The notes beneath the pieces are model-generated. The model worked only from the letters and a program-made list of their open reading frames with translations, was not told the origin of the DNA and searched no databases. This document shows positions 35,085 through 43,724 of a stretch of 64,000 nt of DNA, in pieces (positions within the stretch are counted from its first letter, which is position 1; every line of letters starts with the position of its first letter). The position numbers and the translations under genes were made by a program. The stretch is from assembly GCA_963728365.1 (NCBI GenBank), contig CAVSJI010000001.1:1302001-1366000 (forward strand). The letters run 5' to 3'. Source of the DNA: VRUE01 sp963728365. GTDB lineage: Bacteria; Actinomycetota; Thermoleophilia; Solirubrobacterales; 70-9.

Positions 35085-35807
35085 TCAGGCGCGGTACGGG
35101 AGGCCGGGGCCGGTCCGCTGCCACTCGACCTGGCCTTCGCCCTCCACGGCAGAGCGGCCGACGACGTCGTCCCACTCATGCAGCATCAGCTTGAGGCGGG
35201 CGACGGCCTCGGGTGGGTGGGCGGCGACCTCGGCGGCGAGGCCGAGGGCCGACTCCTCGGTCGCCGCGGCCGGCGCGATGCGGTTGACCAGGCCGAGGCG
35301 CAGCGCCTCGTCGGCGCCGACCGTGCGCGAGGAGAGCAGCAGGTACTTGGCGGCGGCCAGGCCGCAGAGGGTGACCAGGCGCGCCGGGCCGACCGGCACG
35401 CCGAGCGCCGCCCCGGGGAAGCGCATGCGCAGGTTGGAGCCTCCGACCCGCATGTCGCAGGCGACCGCGATCTCGGCCCCGCCTCCGACCACGTCGCCGT
35501 GGCAGACGGCGATCGTCGGCTTGGGGAAGGCGACGATCGCGTCGTAGAGGTCGGCGAAGAGCTGCATGCGGCGCACCTTGCCCTCCGCGTCGAGCTGCTC
35601 CTTGACGTCGGCGCCGGCCGAGAGACCCATGTGGTCGGCGGAGCTGATCGCCAGCACCCGCACGGCCTCGTCGCCGCGCGCCACCGCGAGGTGCTCGAGC
35701 AGCTCGAGCAGCATCTGGGTGTCGATCGCGTTGCGCGAGCCGGGACGTTCGAGTCGCAGCACGGCGACGCCGTGCTCGTCGACCTCATAGCTAGTCACCT
35801 CAGCCAC
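35085..35807 (-). CDS. Enoyl-CoA hydratase/isomerase family protein
   Basis: About 240 residues from the GTG at 35807, with a GGAAGGGGGG ribosome site; an ATG at 35855 is in frame but lies in the repeat region. Crotonase-fold motifs: LRLERPGSRNAIDTQML, SSADHMGLSAGADVKE (oxyanion loop) and KPTIAVCHGDVVGGGAEIAVACDMRV (second oxyanion and active-site region). Likely acts in fatty acid or organic acid CoA metabolism. The exact reaction within the superfamily cannot be told. Confidence 0.85.
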   Translation of the reverse strand: MAEVTSYEVDEHGVAVLRLERPGSRNAIDTQMLLELLEHLAVARGDEAVRVLAISSADHMGLSAGADVKEQLDAEGKVRRMQLFADLYDAIVAFPKPTIAVCHGDVVGGGAEIAVACDMRVGGSNLRMRFPGAALGVPVGPARLVTLCGLAAAKYLLLSSRTVGADEALRLGLVNRIAPAAATEESALGLAAEVAAHPPEAVARLKLMLHEWDDVVGRSAVEGEGQVEWQRTGPGLPYRA

Positions 35808-35812
35808 CCGCC

Positions 35813-35871
35813 CCCCTTCCGCTGCGGTGCGCCTTTTCCCCGCCATTCGGTGCAAAGGCGCACCGGAAGGG
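35813..35871. repeat. GGTGCGC hairpin family, copy 2 (divergent loop)
   Basis: Arms CCCCTTCCG..GGTGCGCCTTT and AAAGGCGCACCGGAAGGGG with a small bulge. The loop differs from copy 1. Lies directly after pth on the minus strand and before the enoyl-CoA hydratase gene. Confidence 0.7.
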
Positions 35872-35888
35872 GCTGTGCGGGTCGTTGT

Positions 35889-36485
35889 TCACGCCGGGGA
35901 ACCTAGCTTTTCGACGAGCGCCTCGGCCTCGTCGGCGGCGGCGCCGATCAGCGCCTCGACCTCGGCGCGCGGCTCGCGGAAGCGCGAGAGCACGTAGGAG
36001 GCGACCACCTCCGGGTCGGTCGAGTCGGGACGGCCGACGCCGACCCGCACGCGCCAGAACTCGGCGTCGCCGAAGCCGCGCTTGAGGCTCTTCAGGCCGT
36101 TGTGCCCGGCGAGCCCGCCGCCGAGCCGCGTCCGCACCTCGCCGAAGGGCAAGTCGATCTCGTCGTGCAGGACGACCACCCGCTCGAGCGGCGCCCGCAG
36201 CGAGCCGCGCGCCGGCCCGGCCGCGTCGCCGGAGGCGTTCATCAGCGTCTGCGGCAAGAGGATCGCGACCCGCGGCCCGCCCGGCCCGGCCCGGCCTTCG
36301 CTGAGCAGGCCGCCGAACTTCTTCTTCGCCCGCGGCAGGTCCCAGCGCCGCGAGAGCTCGGCGGCGACCTCGAAGCCGATGTTGTGACGAGTCGCCGCGT
36401 AGCGGTCGCCCGGATTGCCCAGGCCGACGATCAGGATGCGCTCTCCCTCGCCGCGATCGGCTCGGCGGCGGCGGAAGATCGACAG
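35889..36485 (-). CDS. pth: Peptidyl-tRNA hydrolase, apparent CTG start
   Basis: About 198 residues. The core motifs are ILIVGLGNPGDRY, TRHNIGFEVA (catalytic His), PQTLMNASG and HDEIDLPFGEVR, then GGLAGHNGLKSL. Between the in-frame rplY stop (36489-36491) and the GLGNPG motif there is no ATG, GTG or TTG. The only plausible initiator is CTG at 36483-36485, with GGGGAG six bases upstream. Starting at the first internal ATG (36257) would delete the catalytic N-terminal domain. The enzyme recycles peptidyl-tRNA. It is probably translated in the same operon as rplY. Confidence 0.85.
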   Translation of the reverse strand: MSIFRRRRADRGEGERILIVGLGNPGDRYAATRHNIGFEVAAELSRRWDLPRAKKKFGGLLSEGRAGPGGPRVAILLPQTLMNASGDAAGPARGSLRAPLERVVVLHDEIDLPFGEVRTRLGGGLAGHNGLKSLKRGFGDAEFWRVRVGVGRPDSTDPEVVASYVLSRFREPRAEVEALIGAAADEAEALVEKLGSPA

Positions 36486-36488
36486 CGG

Positions 36489-37178
36489 CTACTCCCCGCC
36501 GGACTCGCCGGACTCGGACTCGGCCTCGCCGGACTCCTCGGCGGCGGGGGCCTCGCCCTCCTCGCCGACCAGCTCGGCCTCCTCCTCGACCTCCGGCGTC
36601 GTCACCTCTTCGACCCGGGGCGGGGAGAGGGTGGCGATCGTCACCTCGTCGAGCTCCTCGGCAACCAGCGTGACCCCCTCGGGGACGACCAGCGCCGAGA
36701 GCTGCAGCGTGTCGTTGATCTCCATCGCCGAGACGTCGGCGACGAGCCGCTCGGGGATCTCGGCCGGCAGCGCTTCGACGGTGATCTCGCGGGTGACGTG
36801 CTCGAGCACGCCGCCGCCCTTGACGCCGGGCGCCGAGTCGACGCCTTCGAGCTCGACCGCCACCTCGGCCTGGATCGCCTCGTCGAGCCGCACCTCCTGC
36901 AGGTCGATGTGCTGCAGAGCGCCGCGTACCGGGTGATGCTGCTGCTCCTTGACCACGACCGGGACCGCTTTCGCGCCCTCGATCTCGAGGTCGAAGAGGG
37001 CGACCCCTTCGGCGAGCACGTTGCGCACGTCGCGCTCGGCGACCTGGAAGGGCCGCGCCTCGGAGCCGCCGCTGTAGACGACGCCAGGGACGAGGCCGTC
37101 GCGCCGCAGCCGGCGAGAGGTCCTCGAGCCGAACTCGGTGCGGGGCGCTGCCTTGAGCTTTTCGCGGGTCTGAGCCAT
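36489..37178 (-). CDS. rplY: Ribosomal protein L25, CTC (long) form
   Basis: About 229 residues from the ATG at 37178 (MAQTREKLKAAPRTEFGSR); the frame stays open upstream. The N-terminal L25 domain binds 5S rRNA (RRDGLVPGVVYSGG, VVVKEQQHHPVRG, HIDLQEV). A TL5/CTC-type beta domain (about 95-185, EVAVELEGVDSAPGVKGGG, then LPAEIPERLVADVS) and an acidic C-terminal tail rich in Glu/Ser follow. The pairing with pth is conserved in Actinobacteria. No clear Shine-Dalgarno is seen. Confidence 0.93.
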   Translation of the reverse strand: MAQTREKLKAAPRTEFGSRTSRRLRRDGLVPGVVYSGGSEARPFQVAERDVRNVLAEGVALFDLEIEGAKAVPVVVKEQQHHPVRGALQHIDLQEVRLDEAIQAEVAVELEGVDSAPGVKGGGVLEHVTREITVEALPAEIPERLVADVSAMEINDTLQLSALVVPEGVTLVAEELDEVTIATLSPPRVEEVTTPEVEEEAELVGEEGEAPAAEESGEAESESGESGGE

Positions 37179-37239
37179 GCGCGACGGGAGAGGATAGAGA
37201 AAGAGCGGATTTCGGAACCTGTGGCAACCTAAGAGACCG

Positions 37240-38673
37240 ATGAGCGACGGCTCGAAGATCCCCAAGGGGCGCATGCGCCGCTCGGCCAGGCTGGGCTCGG
37301 TGGTCGGCCTGCAGGGCGCCCGATACGCCGGCACCAAGGCGGCCAACGTCGGCCGCTCGGAGGAGTCCAGCCAGGAGAAGCTCGAGCAGCGCCACGTCGA
37401 AACGGCGATGAAGATGGTCGGCGCCCTGGGCCAGATGAAGGGCGCGGCGATGAAGCTCGGTCAGTTCGCCTCCTTCATCGACACGGAATTCATCCCCGAC
37501 GAGTACCGCGAGATCTACCAGGAGCAGCTGGCCAAGCTGCGCACCGACGCGCCGGCGATGCCCTGGGAGAAGGTCGAGAAGGTGCTCGAGGAAGAGTGGG
37601 ACGGCGAGCCGCTCTCCGAGCTCTTCGCCGAGTTCGAGCACGAGGCCTTCGCCGCCGCCTCGATCGGCCAGGTGCACCGGGCGGAGCTGCTCGACGGGCG
37701 CGCGGTGGCGGTGAAGATCCAGTATCCGGGGATCGCCGAGGCGCTCGACGCCGACCTGCGCAACGCCGGCACGATCGTCCGCTTGGCCCGGGCCCTCGCC
37801 CCCGGCCTCGACGCCAAGGAGATCGCCAAGGAGCTGCGCGAACGGGTGATGGAGGAGCTCGACTACGAGTACGAGGCCCAGAACCAGCGCAGCTTCGCCC
37901 GCGCCTACCGCGGCCACCCCTTCATCTACGTGCCGGAAGTGATCACGCGACTCTCGCGGCGGCGGGTGCTGGTCACCGAGCTGGTCGAGGGGCTCGGCTT
38001 CGACCAGGTCAAGCAGCTGCCGCACGAGGAGCGCAGCCGCTTCGGCGAGATCGTCTTCCGCGGCAGCTTCGGCTCGATCTACCACCTTCAGCACTTCAAC
38101 GCCGACCCCCACCCGGGCAACTACATCCTGATGGAGGACGGGCGGGTCGCCTTCCTCGACTTCGGCATGACCAAGAAGCTCGACCACGAGCAGATCGTGC
38201 TCGAGCAGCGCGCCGTCGACGCCGCCTTTCGCGACGACCCCGAGGCGTTCCGCAACGCCCTGCACGACCTCGGCTTCGTCAAGAACCCCTCCAAGCTCGA
38301 CGCCGAACGGCTGCTGGAGCACACGATGGCGGTCGGCGGCTGGTACATCGAGGATCGCGAGATTGAGATCAGCGCCAAACGGGTGATGAAGATCATCGAG
38401 TCGACCAACGACCCGCGCTCGGAGTACTACGACCTGATGCGGCGCGAGTCGCTGCCGGCCGACGAGTTGATGGGGCGGCGCATGGAAATCGGCGTCGTCG
38501 CCGTGCTCGGCCAGCTGCGCGCCAAGCGCAACTGGCACCGGATCATGCGCGAGTGGATCTACGCCGATCCGCCCGCGACCGAGCTCGGCGAGGAGGAGTG
38601 GGAGTACTTCGAGGGAAGAGGCGTCGTGCAGATGCCGATTGTCGAGCGGTCCCTGGAAGGAGAGCAGCGATGA
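37240..38673 (+). CDS. ABC1/UbiB/AarF-type atypical kinase
   Basis: A 477-residue member of the UbiB protein-kinase-like family. It has the KxGQ motif (MKLGQFASF, about 70), the AAAS nucleotide loop (AAASIGQVHRAEL), VAVKIQYPG, the catalytic HFNADPHPGNYIL and the metal-binding FLDFGM. UbiB-like ATPases assist lipid quinone metabolism in bacteria and mitochondria; in Actinobacteria the role is less clear. Its stop overlaps the start of the following membrane protein (ATGA), so the two likely work together. Confidence 0.85.
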   Translation: MSDGSKIPKGRMRRSARLGSVVGLQGARYAGTKAANVGRSEESSQEKLEQRHVETAMKMVGALGQMKGAAMKLGQFASFIDTEFIPDEYREIYQEQLAKLRTDAPAMPWEKVEKVLEEEWDGEPLSELFAEFEHEAFAAASIGQVHRAELLDGRAVAVKIQYPGIAEALDADLRNAGTIVRLARALAPGLDAKEIAKELRERVMEELDYEYEAQNQRSFARAYRGHPFIYVPEVITRLSRRRVLVTELVEGLGFDQVKQLPHEERSRFGEIVFRGSFGSIYHLQHFNADPHPGNYILMEDGRVAFLDFGMTKKLDHEQIVLEQRAVDAAFRDDPEAFRNALHDLGFVKNPSKLDAERLLEHTMAVGGWYIEDREIEISAKRVMKIIESTNDPRSEYYDLMRRESLPADELMGRRMEIGVVAVLGQLRAKRNWHRIMREWIYADPPATELGEEEWEYFEGRGVVQMPIVERSLEGEQR

Positions 38674-39527
38674 GCAGGATCCGGCGTGGGTGGCAGTTGA
38701 CCAAGAAGAGCTGGGGCCTGTTGCGCGAAAACCCCGCCCTGCTGCGCTTCCCGCTCTACGGCGGCGTGGCGACGATCCTCTGCGCGATCGTCGTCGTCGG
38801 GCCGGGCGTCTACCTGATCGAGGAAGACCAGCAGGTATTCGGCGGCGCGTTGGCCGTGATCGGCTTCTACCTGCTCGCCGTGATCGGCATCTACTTCAGC
38901 GTCGGGCTCGCCGCGGCGGCCGACATGATCTTCCGGGGCCAGGAGGCGAGCGTCGCCGACGGGCTCGCCGTGTCCCGCTCGCGCTTCCCGCAGATTGCCG
39001 GCTGGGCGGCGGTCTCGACCGTGATCGGCCTCGTGCTCAGCGCCCTGGAGGACCAGGGAATCGTCGGCCAGGTGGTCGGCCGCGTGCTGGCAGTCGGCTG
39101 GTCGCTGATCACCTTCCTCGCCGTGCCGGTGATCGCAATCGAGGGCGCCGGCCCGTTTCAGACCCTGAAGCGCTCGTCGAGCCTCTTCAAATCGCGCTGG
39201 GGACAGCAGGTGACCGGCAACATCGCGATCGGCGGCGCCGTCTTCCTCTTCGGCGTCCTCCCCTCGGCCCTGCTGATCTTCGCCGGCTTCCTGATCTGGG
39301 CCTCGGCGAGCTTCGCCGGCGCCCTGCTGCTGGTGATCGGCGTGATCGGCCTGGCGATCTCGATGCTCGTCTCCAGCGCCCTGAGCAACATCTTCGGCGT
39401 AGCCCTCTACCGCTACGCCCTCGACGGCGAGGCCGTGGGCGGCTTCACCCCCGCCGAGCTCGACTCCGCCGTGCGCACCAAATCCGGCCGCAACGCCCCA
39501 CCCACGGCCACCCCGGGCACCGTCTGA
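38670..39527 (+). CDS. DUF6159-like polytopic membrane protein
   Basis: About 285 residues. The start ATG overlaps the AarF-like stop and has GGAAGGAG upstream. The N-terminal RRGWQLTKKSWGLLRENPALL is the hallmark I associate with DUF6159. About six membrane helices follow (near 30-50, 62-95, 118-135, 150-172, 195-222 and 225-250). Function unknown; a lipid or cell-envelope role is suggested only by the coupled UbiB-like gene. Confidence 0.7.
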   Translation: MSRIRRGWQLTKKSWGLLRENPALLRFPLYGGVATILCAIVVVGPGVYLIEEDQQVFGGALAVIGFYLLAVIGIYFSVGLAAAADMIFRGQEASVADGLAVSRSRFPQIAGWAAVSTVIGLVLSALEDQGIVGQVVGRVLAVGWSLITFLAVPVIAIEGAGPFQTLKRSSSLFKSRWGQQVTGNIAIGGAVFLFGVLPSALLIFAGFLIWASASFAGALLLVIGVIGLAISMLVSSALSNIFGVALYRYALDGEAVGGFTPAELDSAVRTKSGRNAPPTATPGTV

Positions 39528-39531
39528 GTCG

Positions 39532-39578
39532 TTCCGGTGCGCTTTATCTGGTCATAGCCCGCAAAAAGCGCACCGGAA
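39532..39578. repeat. GGTGCGC hairpin family, copy 3
   Basis: Arms TTCCGGTGCGCTTTA and AAAAAGCGCACCGGAA around the same GGTCATAGCCCGC loop found in copy 1. It lies between convergent genes (DUF6159-like and HtaA-like), five bases after the former's stop, which fits a terminator role. Confidence 0.8.
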
Positions 39579-39615
39579 GCCCCGCCGGGGGTGAACTCCG
39601 CCGCGCGAGGGCCGG

Positions 39616-40716
39616 TTAGTGGGGCTTGCCGGTGGTCCGGGCGCTGACGCTGATCTGGGCGAAGGGGTCGCCGGGGGCGAAGGCGGGTGGCAGGCTGCGG
39701 GGTTCGGTGAAGGCTTGATTCAGGAGGTCTGCCATGTAGGCCGAGAGGGTCAGCGGGTTGGCGGAAAATGAGATTTCGCCGGTGAAGGCGTTCTTGTGGA
39801 AGACCGGGATCTGGGCCGACGCGACAGCCGTTGTTTCCACGACCCCGGACGGCTGCGTTCGGAGCTCGGCGGTGAGGGTCTTGGCGGCAATGTCGACCGA
39901 CACCGCCTGCAGAGTGACTTCGGCGGCTCCGGCAACCGGCTCGATCTCGCCGCCCCGGACCTCCCCCTGGAAGAGGCGCAGTCCGTCGGCCGACTCGATC
40001 TGGCCGCTGGTCAGATCGAGGGCGAGGATTCCGTGGAGCTTCGTGAGGGCGATGGTGAGCGGTGCCGGGGAGAAGGTCCAGCCGGCGCCCAGGGGCTCAC
40101 CGCCGACGACCAGGCCGCGCAGGTTCGCCGCGAAGCCTTCGTCGAGGCCCAGGTAGGCGGTTCCGTGGGTCACGGTCACCCGCGAGCGGCGGACGCCGGC
40201 ATTGAGGATGCCGAGCGTGTGAGCGATACCCGGCAGCCTGAGGCCGAGCCTCCGTTCGAGCCGACGGGCCGCGTTGCTGGTCAGAACCAGCTTGCCGAGG
40301 GTGACCGTGTAGCCGAAGCCGTCGCGGCGGACGCGCGGTCGGCGGGCTACCGCCAGGCGCAGGTGCGCGCCGCCCAGCTTGCCGATCAGGGCCCCGTGCC
40401 TGCTGTCGAGGACGAGCCCGGAAAGCGAAGCGATGCCGGCGGCGCTGGTGAATCGCATGCCACCGGTCACCGTCGCCCGCCCCAGCCCCGATATCAACTG
40501 CCCGCCGGTGACCGGGAGGACGAGATGACGGCCGTGGAGCCGCGCCGCTCCCAGTGCGGTCAACCGCACGCCCGAATCGCGCAGGCTCACGGTCAGCTCG
40601 CGGTTGAGCTCGAGCCTCGCCGTGCCGCCGGAGACCGGGTCGCCGCTCGCCGTACCGGCGGAACCGACGAGCAGCAGCAAGGAGAGCACGCCGGCGGCGA
40701 GGCATCGCACCGCCAT
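39616..40716 (-). CDS. Exported HtaA-like surface protein, paralogue A
   Basis: A 366-residue protein with a signal peptide (about 5-25). The beta-rich body (SGGTARLELNRELTVSLRDSGV, then GLVLDSRHGALIGKLGG) resembles HtaA-type domains of actinobacterial haem uptake proteins and occurs about twice. The next gene upstream encodes a clear paralogue, with the shared phrases GLDEGFAANLRGL and LSFDEGFRQKLEAL. Only three bases separate its start from the upstream stop. Haem binding is an inference from family resemblance only. Confidence 0.55.
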   Translation of the reverse strand: MAVRCLAAGVLSLLLLVGSAGTASGDPVSGGTARLELNRELTVSLRDSGVRLTALGAARLHGRHLVLPVTGGQLISGLGRATVTGGMRFTSAAGIASLSGLVLDSRHGALIGKLGGAHLRLAVARRPRVRRDGFGYTVTLGKLVLTSNAARRLERRLGLRLPGIAHTLGILNAGVRRSRVTVTHGTAYLGLDEGFAANLRGLVVGGEPLGAGWTFSPAPLTIALTKLHGILALDLTSGQIESADGLRLFQGEVRGGEIEPVAGAAEVTLQAVSVDIAAKTLTAELRTQPSGVVETTAVASAQIPVFHKNAFTGEISFSANPLTLSAYMADLLNQAFTEPRSLPPAFAPGDPFAQISVSARTTGKPH

Positions 40717-40719
40717 CGT

Positions 40720-41787
40720 TCAGTGGCCGATCGCGCCGGAGAACGCGATCGCGCCGAGCGTTTCGCCGGCGACGAATTGCGGCGCACCGTCCCTGCCCAG
40801 GGCTTCGTTCAGCGTCGCCGCCACCGACGCCGAGACGGCGATCGTGGTCGGCGCCGCTTCGAGGAGTCCCGTGGCCGGATCGAGCGTCGTCGTGACGGAG
40901 AAGTCGGCTTCGAGGTTCGCGCCGCCCTGGGCCGAGGGCGCTGTCTCCCAGACGCGGCCGGCCAGGGTCGATTCGAAGCTCATCCCAACTTCGATCCTCG
41001 CTTCGCGCAGGTCGGGGAAGGCGCCCTCGCTGAGGCGCACGTTGCTGCGGCTGTGGATCCCGCCGTGCGAAAGGGCGCGATTCGCCTCGCCGCGGGCGTC
41101 GGGGAATGAGAAGGTCAGCGGGGTCGTGCTGAGCTGCGCCGCGGAGCCGCCTGGCTCGGCGCCGGCGCCGAGCGCCTCGAGCTTCTGGCGGAAGCCTTCA
41201 TCGAAGCTGAGCCGGAAGCTCGTCAACTTGACCGGCGAGGTGTACGTCTCGCCGCTCACCCGTGCGCGCGCAAGCGGCGTCCCGGCAACGAAGACGCGGC
41301 GTAGCCCGAGGGCGCGGTTGAGGGCGCGGGCGCCGGCGCCAGTCAGCTCCAAGCGCTTGACCGCGACTTCGAGCCCGTACCGGGTCGCTGCTCCGTCAAC
41401 GCCCTCGGGGGAGGCAAGCACCGTGTTGCGGCCGGCGATCTTGGCGTTGAAGCGGCCCTTCGCGGTATTGAGGACGAGGCCGCGGAGCGTCACGGCCCCG
41501 CCTGGCCCGCGCAGCGCCAGGCCGCCCCGCTCCAGCGCGTAGCCGCTGCCGCGGCCGTACTCGAGGAAGGCCTCGCGCAGGGGCATCGTCACCCGACGCC
41601 CGCGGACCATTGCCGGGCCGCGGCCGATGACGTGGACGCCCTCCTTGGTGAGGGACTTGAAAAGCGCCCGGTCGAGCACGAAGTGCGCCTTGCCGTGGGT
41701 GAGCGATTCGGCGAGCCGAGCTGAGGCGGGCGATGCGCCGGTCAGCAGCGCCAGGCCGATCGCCATGGAGGCGACGAGCGGTTTCAC
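40720..41787 (-). CDS. Exported HtaA-like surface protein, paralogue B
   Basis: About 355 residues. The GTG start at 41787 overlaps the GDPD stop (GTGA) and has AGGGG six bases upstream; a longer open frame begins in the preceding gene. Signal peptide about 5-22 (ending ASPASA). The body has the same HtaA-like pattern as paralogue A (GKAHFVLDRALFKSLTKEG, LRGLVLNTAKGRFNAKIAG). The two were probably formed by duplication and are co-transcribed with the phosphodiesterase gene. Confidence 0.55.
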   Translation of the reverse strand: MKPLVASMAIGLALLTGASPASARLAESLTHGKAHFVLDRALFKSLTKEGVHVIGRGPAMVRGRRVTMPLREAFLEYGRGSGYALERGGLALRGPGGAVTLRGLVLNTAKGRFNAKIAGRNTVLASPEGVDGAATRYGLEVAVKRLELTGAGARALNRALGLRRVFVAGTPLARARVSGETYTSPVKLTSFRLSFDEGFRQKLEALGAGAEPGGSAAQLSTTPLTFSFPDARGEANRALSHGGIHSRSNVRLSEGAFPDLREARIEVGMSFESTLAGRVWETAPSAQGGANLEADFSVTTTLDPATGLLEAAPTTIAVSASVAATLNEALGRDGAPQFVAGETLGAIAFSGAIGH

Positions 41788-42509
41788 CGGCGACCCCTGA
41801 GTCGCTCGAACAGCCGCGGGTCGTTGGAGACCAGGCCGTGGACGCCGGCGTCGGCCAGGCGCTGCATGCGAGTCAGGTCGTCGACCGTCCAGGCGATCAG
41901 CTCGACGCCGGCCAGGTCGGCGATGCGAACCAGGCGGCGGCTGACCAGCGGGTGGTAGACCCACATCGACTCGACCCCGAACTTCGGCAGCTTCTCGGCG
42001 GCGAGGCCGGGCAGCCGCTGACGCATCGCCATCAGGGCGAGGAGCATCGGCCCCTTCGCCCAGCGCTTCGACGTCCAGTCCTTGGTCACCTTCGGGTAGG
42101 TCCAGCCGCGCCGCAGCCGCGGCTCGATCTCGAGGATGCGCCCCAGCGAGTACATCTCCATCGTCGAGACCATCGCCCGCTCGATCAGATCGCGCTCACG
42201 CAGCGCGTCGACGATCTCCTCCTCGCGGCCGGGCAGCTTGATGTCGACGTCGATCTCGACCTCATGCAGCGGCGGCTCGAGGAAGGCGTCGAGCGCCTCG
42301 GTCAGCGTCAACGGCGTGCGCCGCTCGGCGTCGTGCCAGTCGTGAGCGACGACCAGCTCGGCCCGCTCCTCCAAGGGCAGGTGCGCGTCGGGCAGCCAGA
42401 GAACATCCAACTCGACCACGTCCACCCCATGCTCCACCGCGGCGACGAAACTCTCGACCGTGTTCCCCGGCGCAATCGAATCTGCCCCCTTATGCCCGAC
42501 CTTAATCAC
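41784..42509 (-). CDS. Glycerophosphodiester phosphodiesterase family protein
   Basis: About 241 residues from the GTG at 42509; an ATG at 42575 is in frame but has unlikely sequence after it. The GDPD TIM-barrel motifs are VGHKGADSIAPGNTVESF (His and the metal Glu context), VVELDVLWL, VVAHDW and EIDVDIKLPG. The usual HRG is HKG here. It hydrolyses glycerophosphodiesters to glycerol 3-phosphate plus alcohol. There is no signal peptide, so it should be cytosolic. Coupled to the two HtaA-like genes. Confidence 0.8.
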   Translation of the reverse strand: MIKVGHKGADSIAPGNTVESFVAAVEHGVDVVELDVLWLPDAHLPLEERAELVVAHDWHDAERRTPLTLTEALDAFLEPPLHEVEIDVDIKLPGREEEIVDALRERDLIERAMVSTMEMYSLGRILEIEPRLRRGWTYPKVTKDWTSKRWAKGPMLLALMAMRQRLPGLAAEKLPKFGVESMWVYHPLVSRRLVRIADLAGVELIAWTVDDLTRMQRLADAGVHGLVSNDPRLFERLRGRR

Positions 42510-42592
42510 CTGAATTTCCAATCTGAGCGGTCGGCAAGGCGAAGCATGGACGGCTGGGTGGTCAGGACCAAGCAATACGGTCGCGACACGAC

Positions 42593-42617
42593 CCCCGCGT
42601 AGCAGCGCTACGCGGGG
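42593..42617. terminator. Hairpin after prs
   Basis: Perfect 11-bp arms CCCCGCGTAGC and GCTACGCGGGG with a three-base loop. Lies downstream of prs (minus strand) and upstream of the phosphodiesterase gene. No T-run, so it may be of the I-shaped type described for Actinobacteria. Confidence 0.6.
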
Positions 42618-42686
42618 CGTCGGGGAGCGGGCGTAGGGCGCCGGTCATGGCCGCCCAGACGCCATGCATCGCCGCAGCCGCCCGCG

Positions 42687-43724
42687 TCAAAAGAGCTGGT
42701 TCTCGCCGGCGAAGATCTCGGAGACCGAGTCGTCGGTGAAGATCCGCCGGATCGAGTCGGCGAAGGTGCCGGCGGTGGAGAGCACGGCGATGTTGTCGGG
42801 GGCGCCGGGCCGCAGCGGGATCGTGTCGGAGACGACGATCTTCTCGATCCCGGAGCTCTCGTAGGCGAGCCGTTCGTAGGCGGGGCCGGAGAAGACGCCG
42901 TGCGTGGCGCAGGAGATCACCCGCGCGGCACCCTCGTCGAGCACCGTCTGGGCGGCGGCGCAGAGCGTGCCGGCGGTGTCGATCATGTCGTCGACGAGGA
43001 CCGCGGTCTTGCCCTTCACGTCGCCGACCACGTAGCCGATCTCGGCCACCTGCTGGGCGGGGCGCTCCTTCTCCATCACCGCCCAGTGCGTGCCGATCCG
43101 GCGGGCGAAGTTGCGCGCCGTCTTCACCCGGCCGGCGTCTGGGGAGACGATCACCAGGTCCTCGGCGGGGTACTGGTCGGCGAACCACTGGGTCAGCATC
43201 GGCATCGCCGTCATGTGGTCCACCGGCACGTGGAAGAAGCCCTGCACCTGGCCCGCGTGCAGGTCCATGGTGAGGACGCGGTCGACGCCGACGCCCTCCA
43301 GGCACTTGGCGACGATGCGGGCGGAGATCGGCTCGCGCGGCGCCGACTTCTTGTCCTGGCGGGCGTAGCCGTACCAGGGCATCACGGCGATGATCCGGTG
43401 GGCGGAGGCGCCCTGCGCGGCGTCGATCATCGTCAGCAGCTCGATCAGCGCGTCGTTGGGCGTCATCTCGGTCTGCTCGTTGGCGCTGGTCGACTGCACG
43501 AGGAAGACGTCGGCACCGCGGATCGACTCCTCGTAACGGCAGTAGACCTCGCCGTTGGCGAAGGTCTTCAGCGTCACCTGGCCGAGGTCGACGTCGAGCT
43601 TGCCGGCGACCTTGGCAGCCAGCTCCAGCGAGCTGCGGCCGCCGAAGACCATCAGCCGCTTCGAGTAGTCATGGGTGATGGCGCTGGTCGGCACCGCCTG
43701 GGGACGCTCCTCGATCGTGCTCAA
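42687..43724 (-). CDS. prs: Ribose-phosphate pyrophosphokinase
   Basis: A 345-residue enzyme that makes PRPP from ribose 5-phosphate and ATP. Start is TTG at 43724, with GGAGGAG three bases upstream, overlapping the glmU stop. Motifs: FANGEVYCRYEESIRG, MPWYGYARQDKKSAPREPIS, DLHAGQVQGFF (ATP/Mg loop), VIVSPDAGRVKTA and the PRPP loop AVLVDDMIDTAGTL. The glmU-prs order is standard in this phylum. Confidence 0.97.
   Translation of the reverse strand: MSTIEERPQAVPTSAITHDYSKRLMVFGGRSSLELAAKVAGKLDVDLGQVTLKTFANGEVYCRYEESIRGADVFLVQSTSANEQTEMTPNDALIELLTMIDAAQGASAHRIIAVMPWYGYARQDKKSAPREPISARIVAKCLEGVGVDRVLTMDLHAGQVQGFFHVPVDHMTAMPMLTQWFADQYPAEDLVIVSPDAGRVKTARNFARRIGTHWAVMEKERPAQQVAEIGYVVGDVKGKTAVLVDDMIDTAGTLCAAAQTVLDEGAARVISCATHGVFSGPAYERLAYESSGIEKIVVSDTIPLRPGAPDNIAVLSTAGTFADSIRRIFTDDSVSEIFAGENQLF

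Noticed and set aside
35800..38538. A 912-codon minus-strand frame across pth, rplY and the AarF kinase
   Set aside because: The real genes in other frames have full motifs; the long frame has none.
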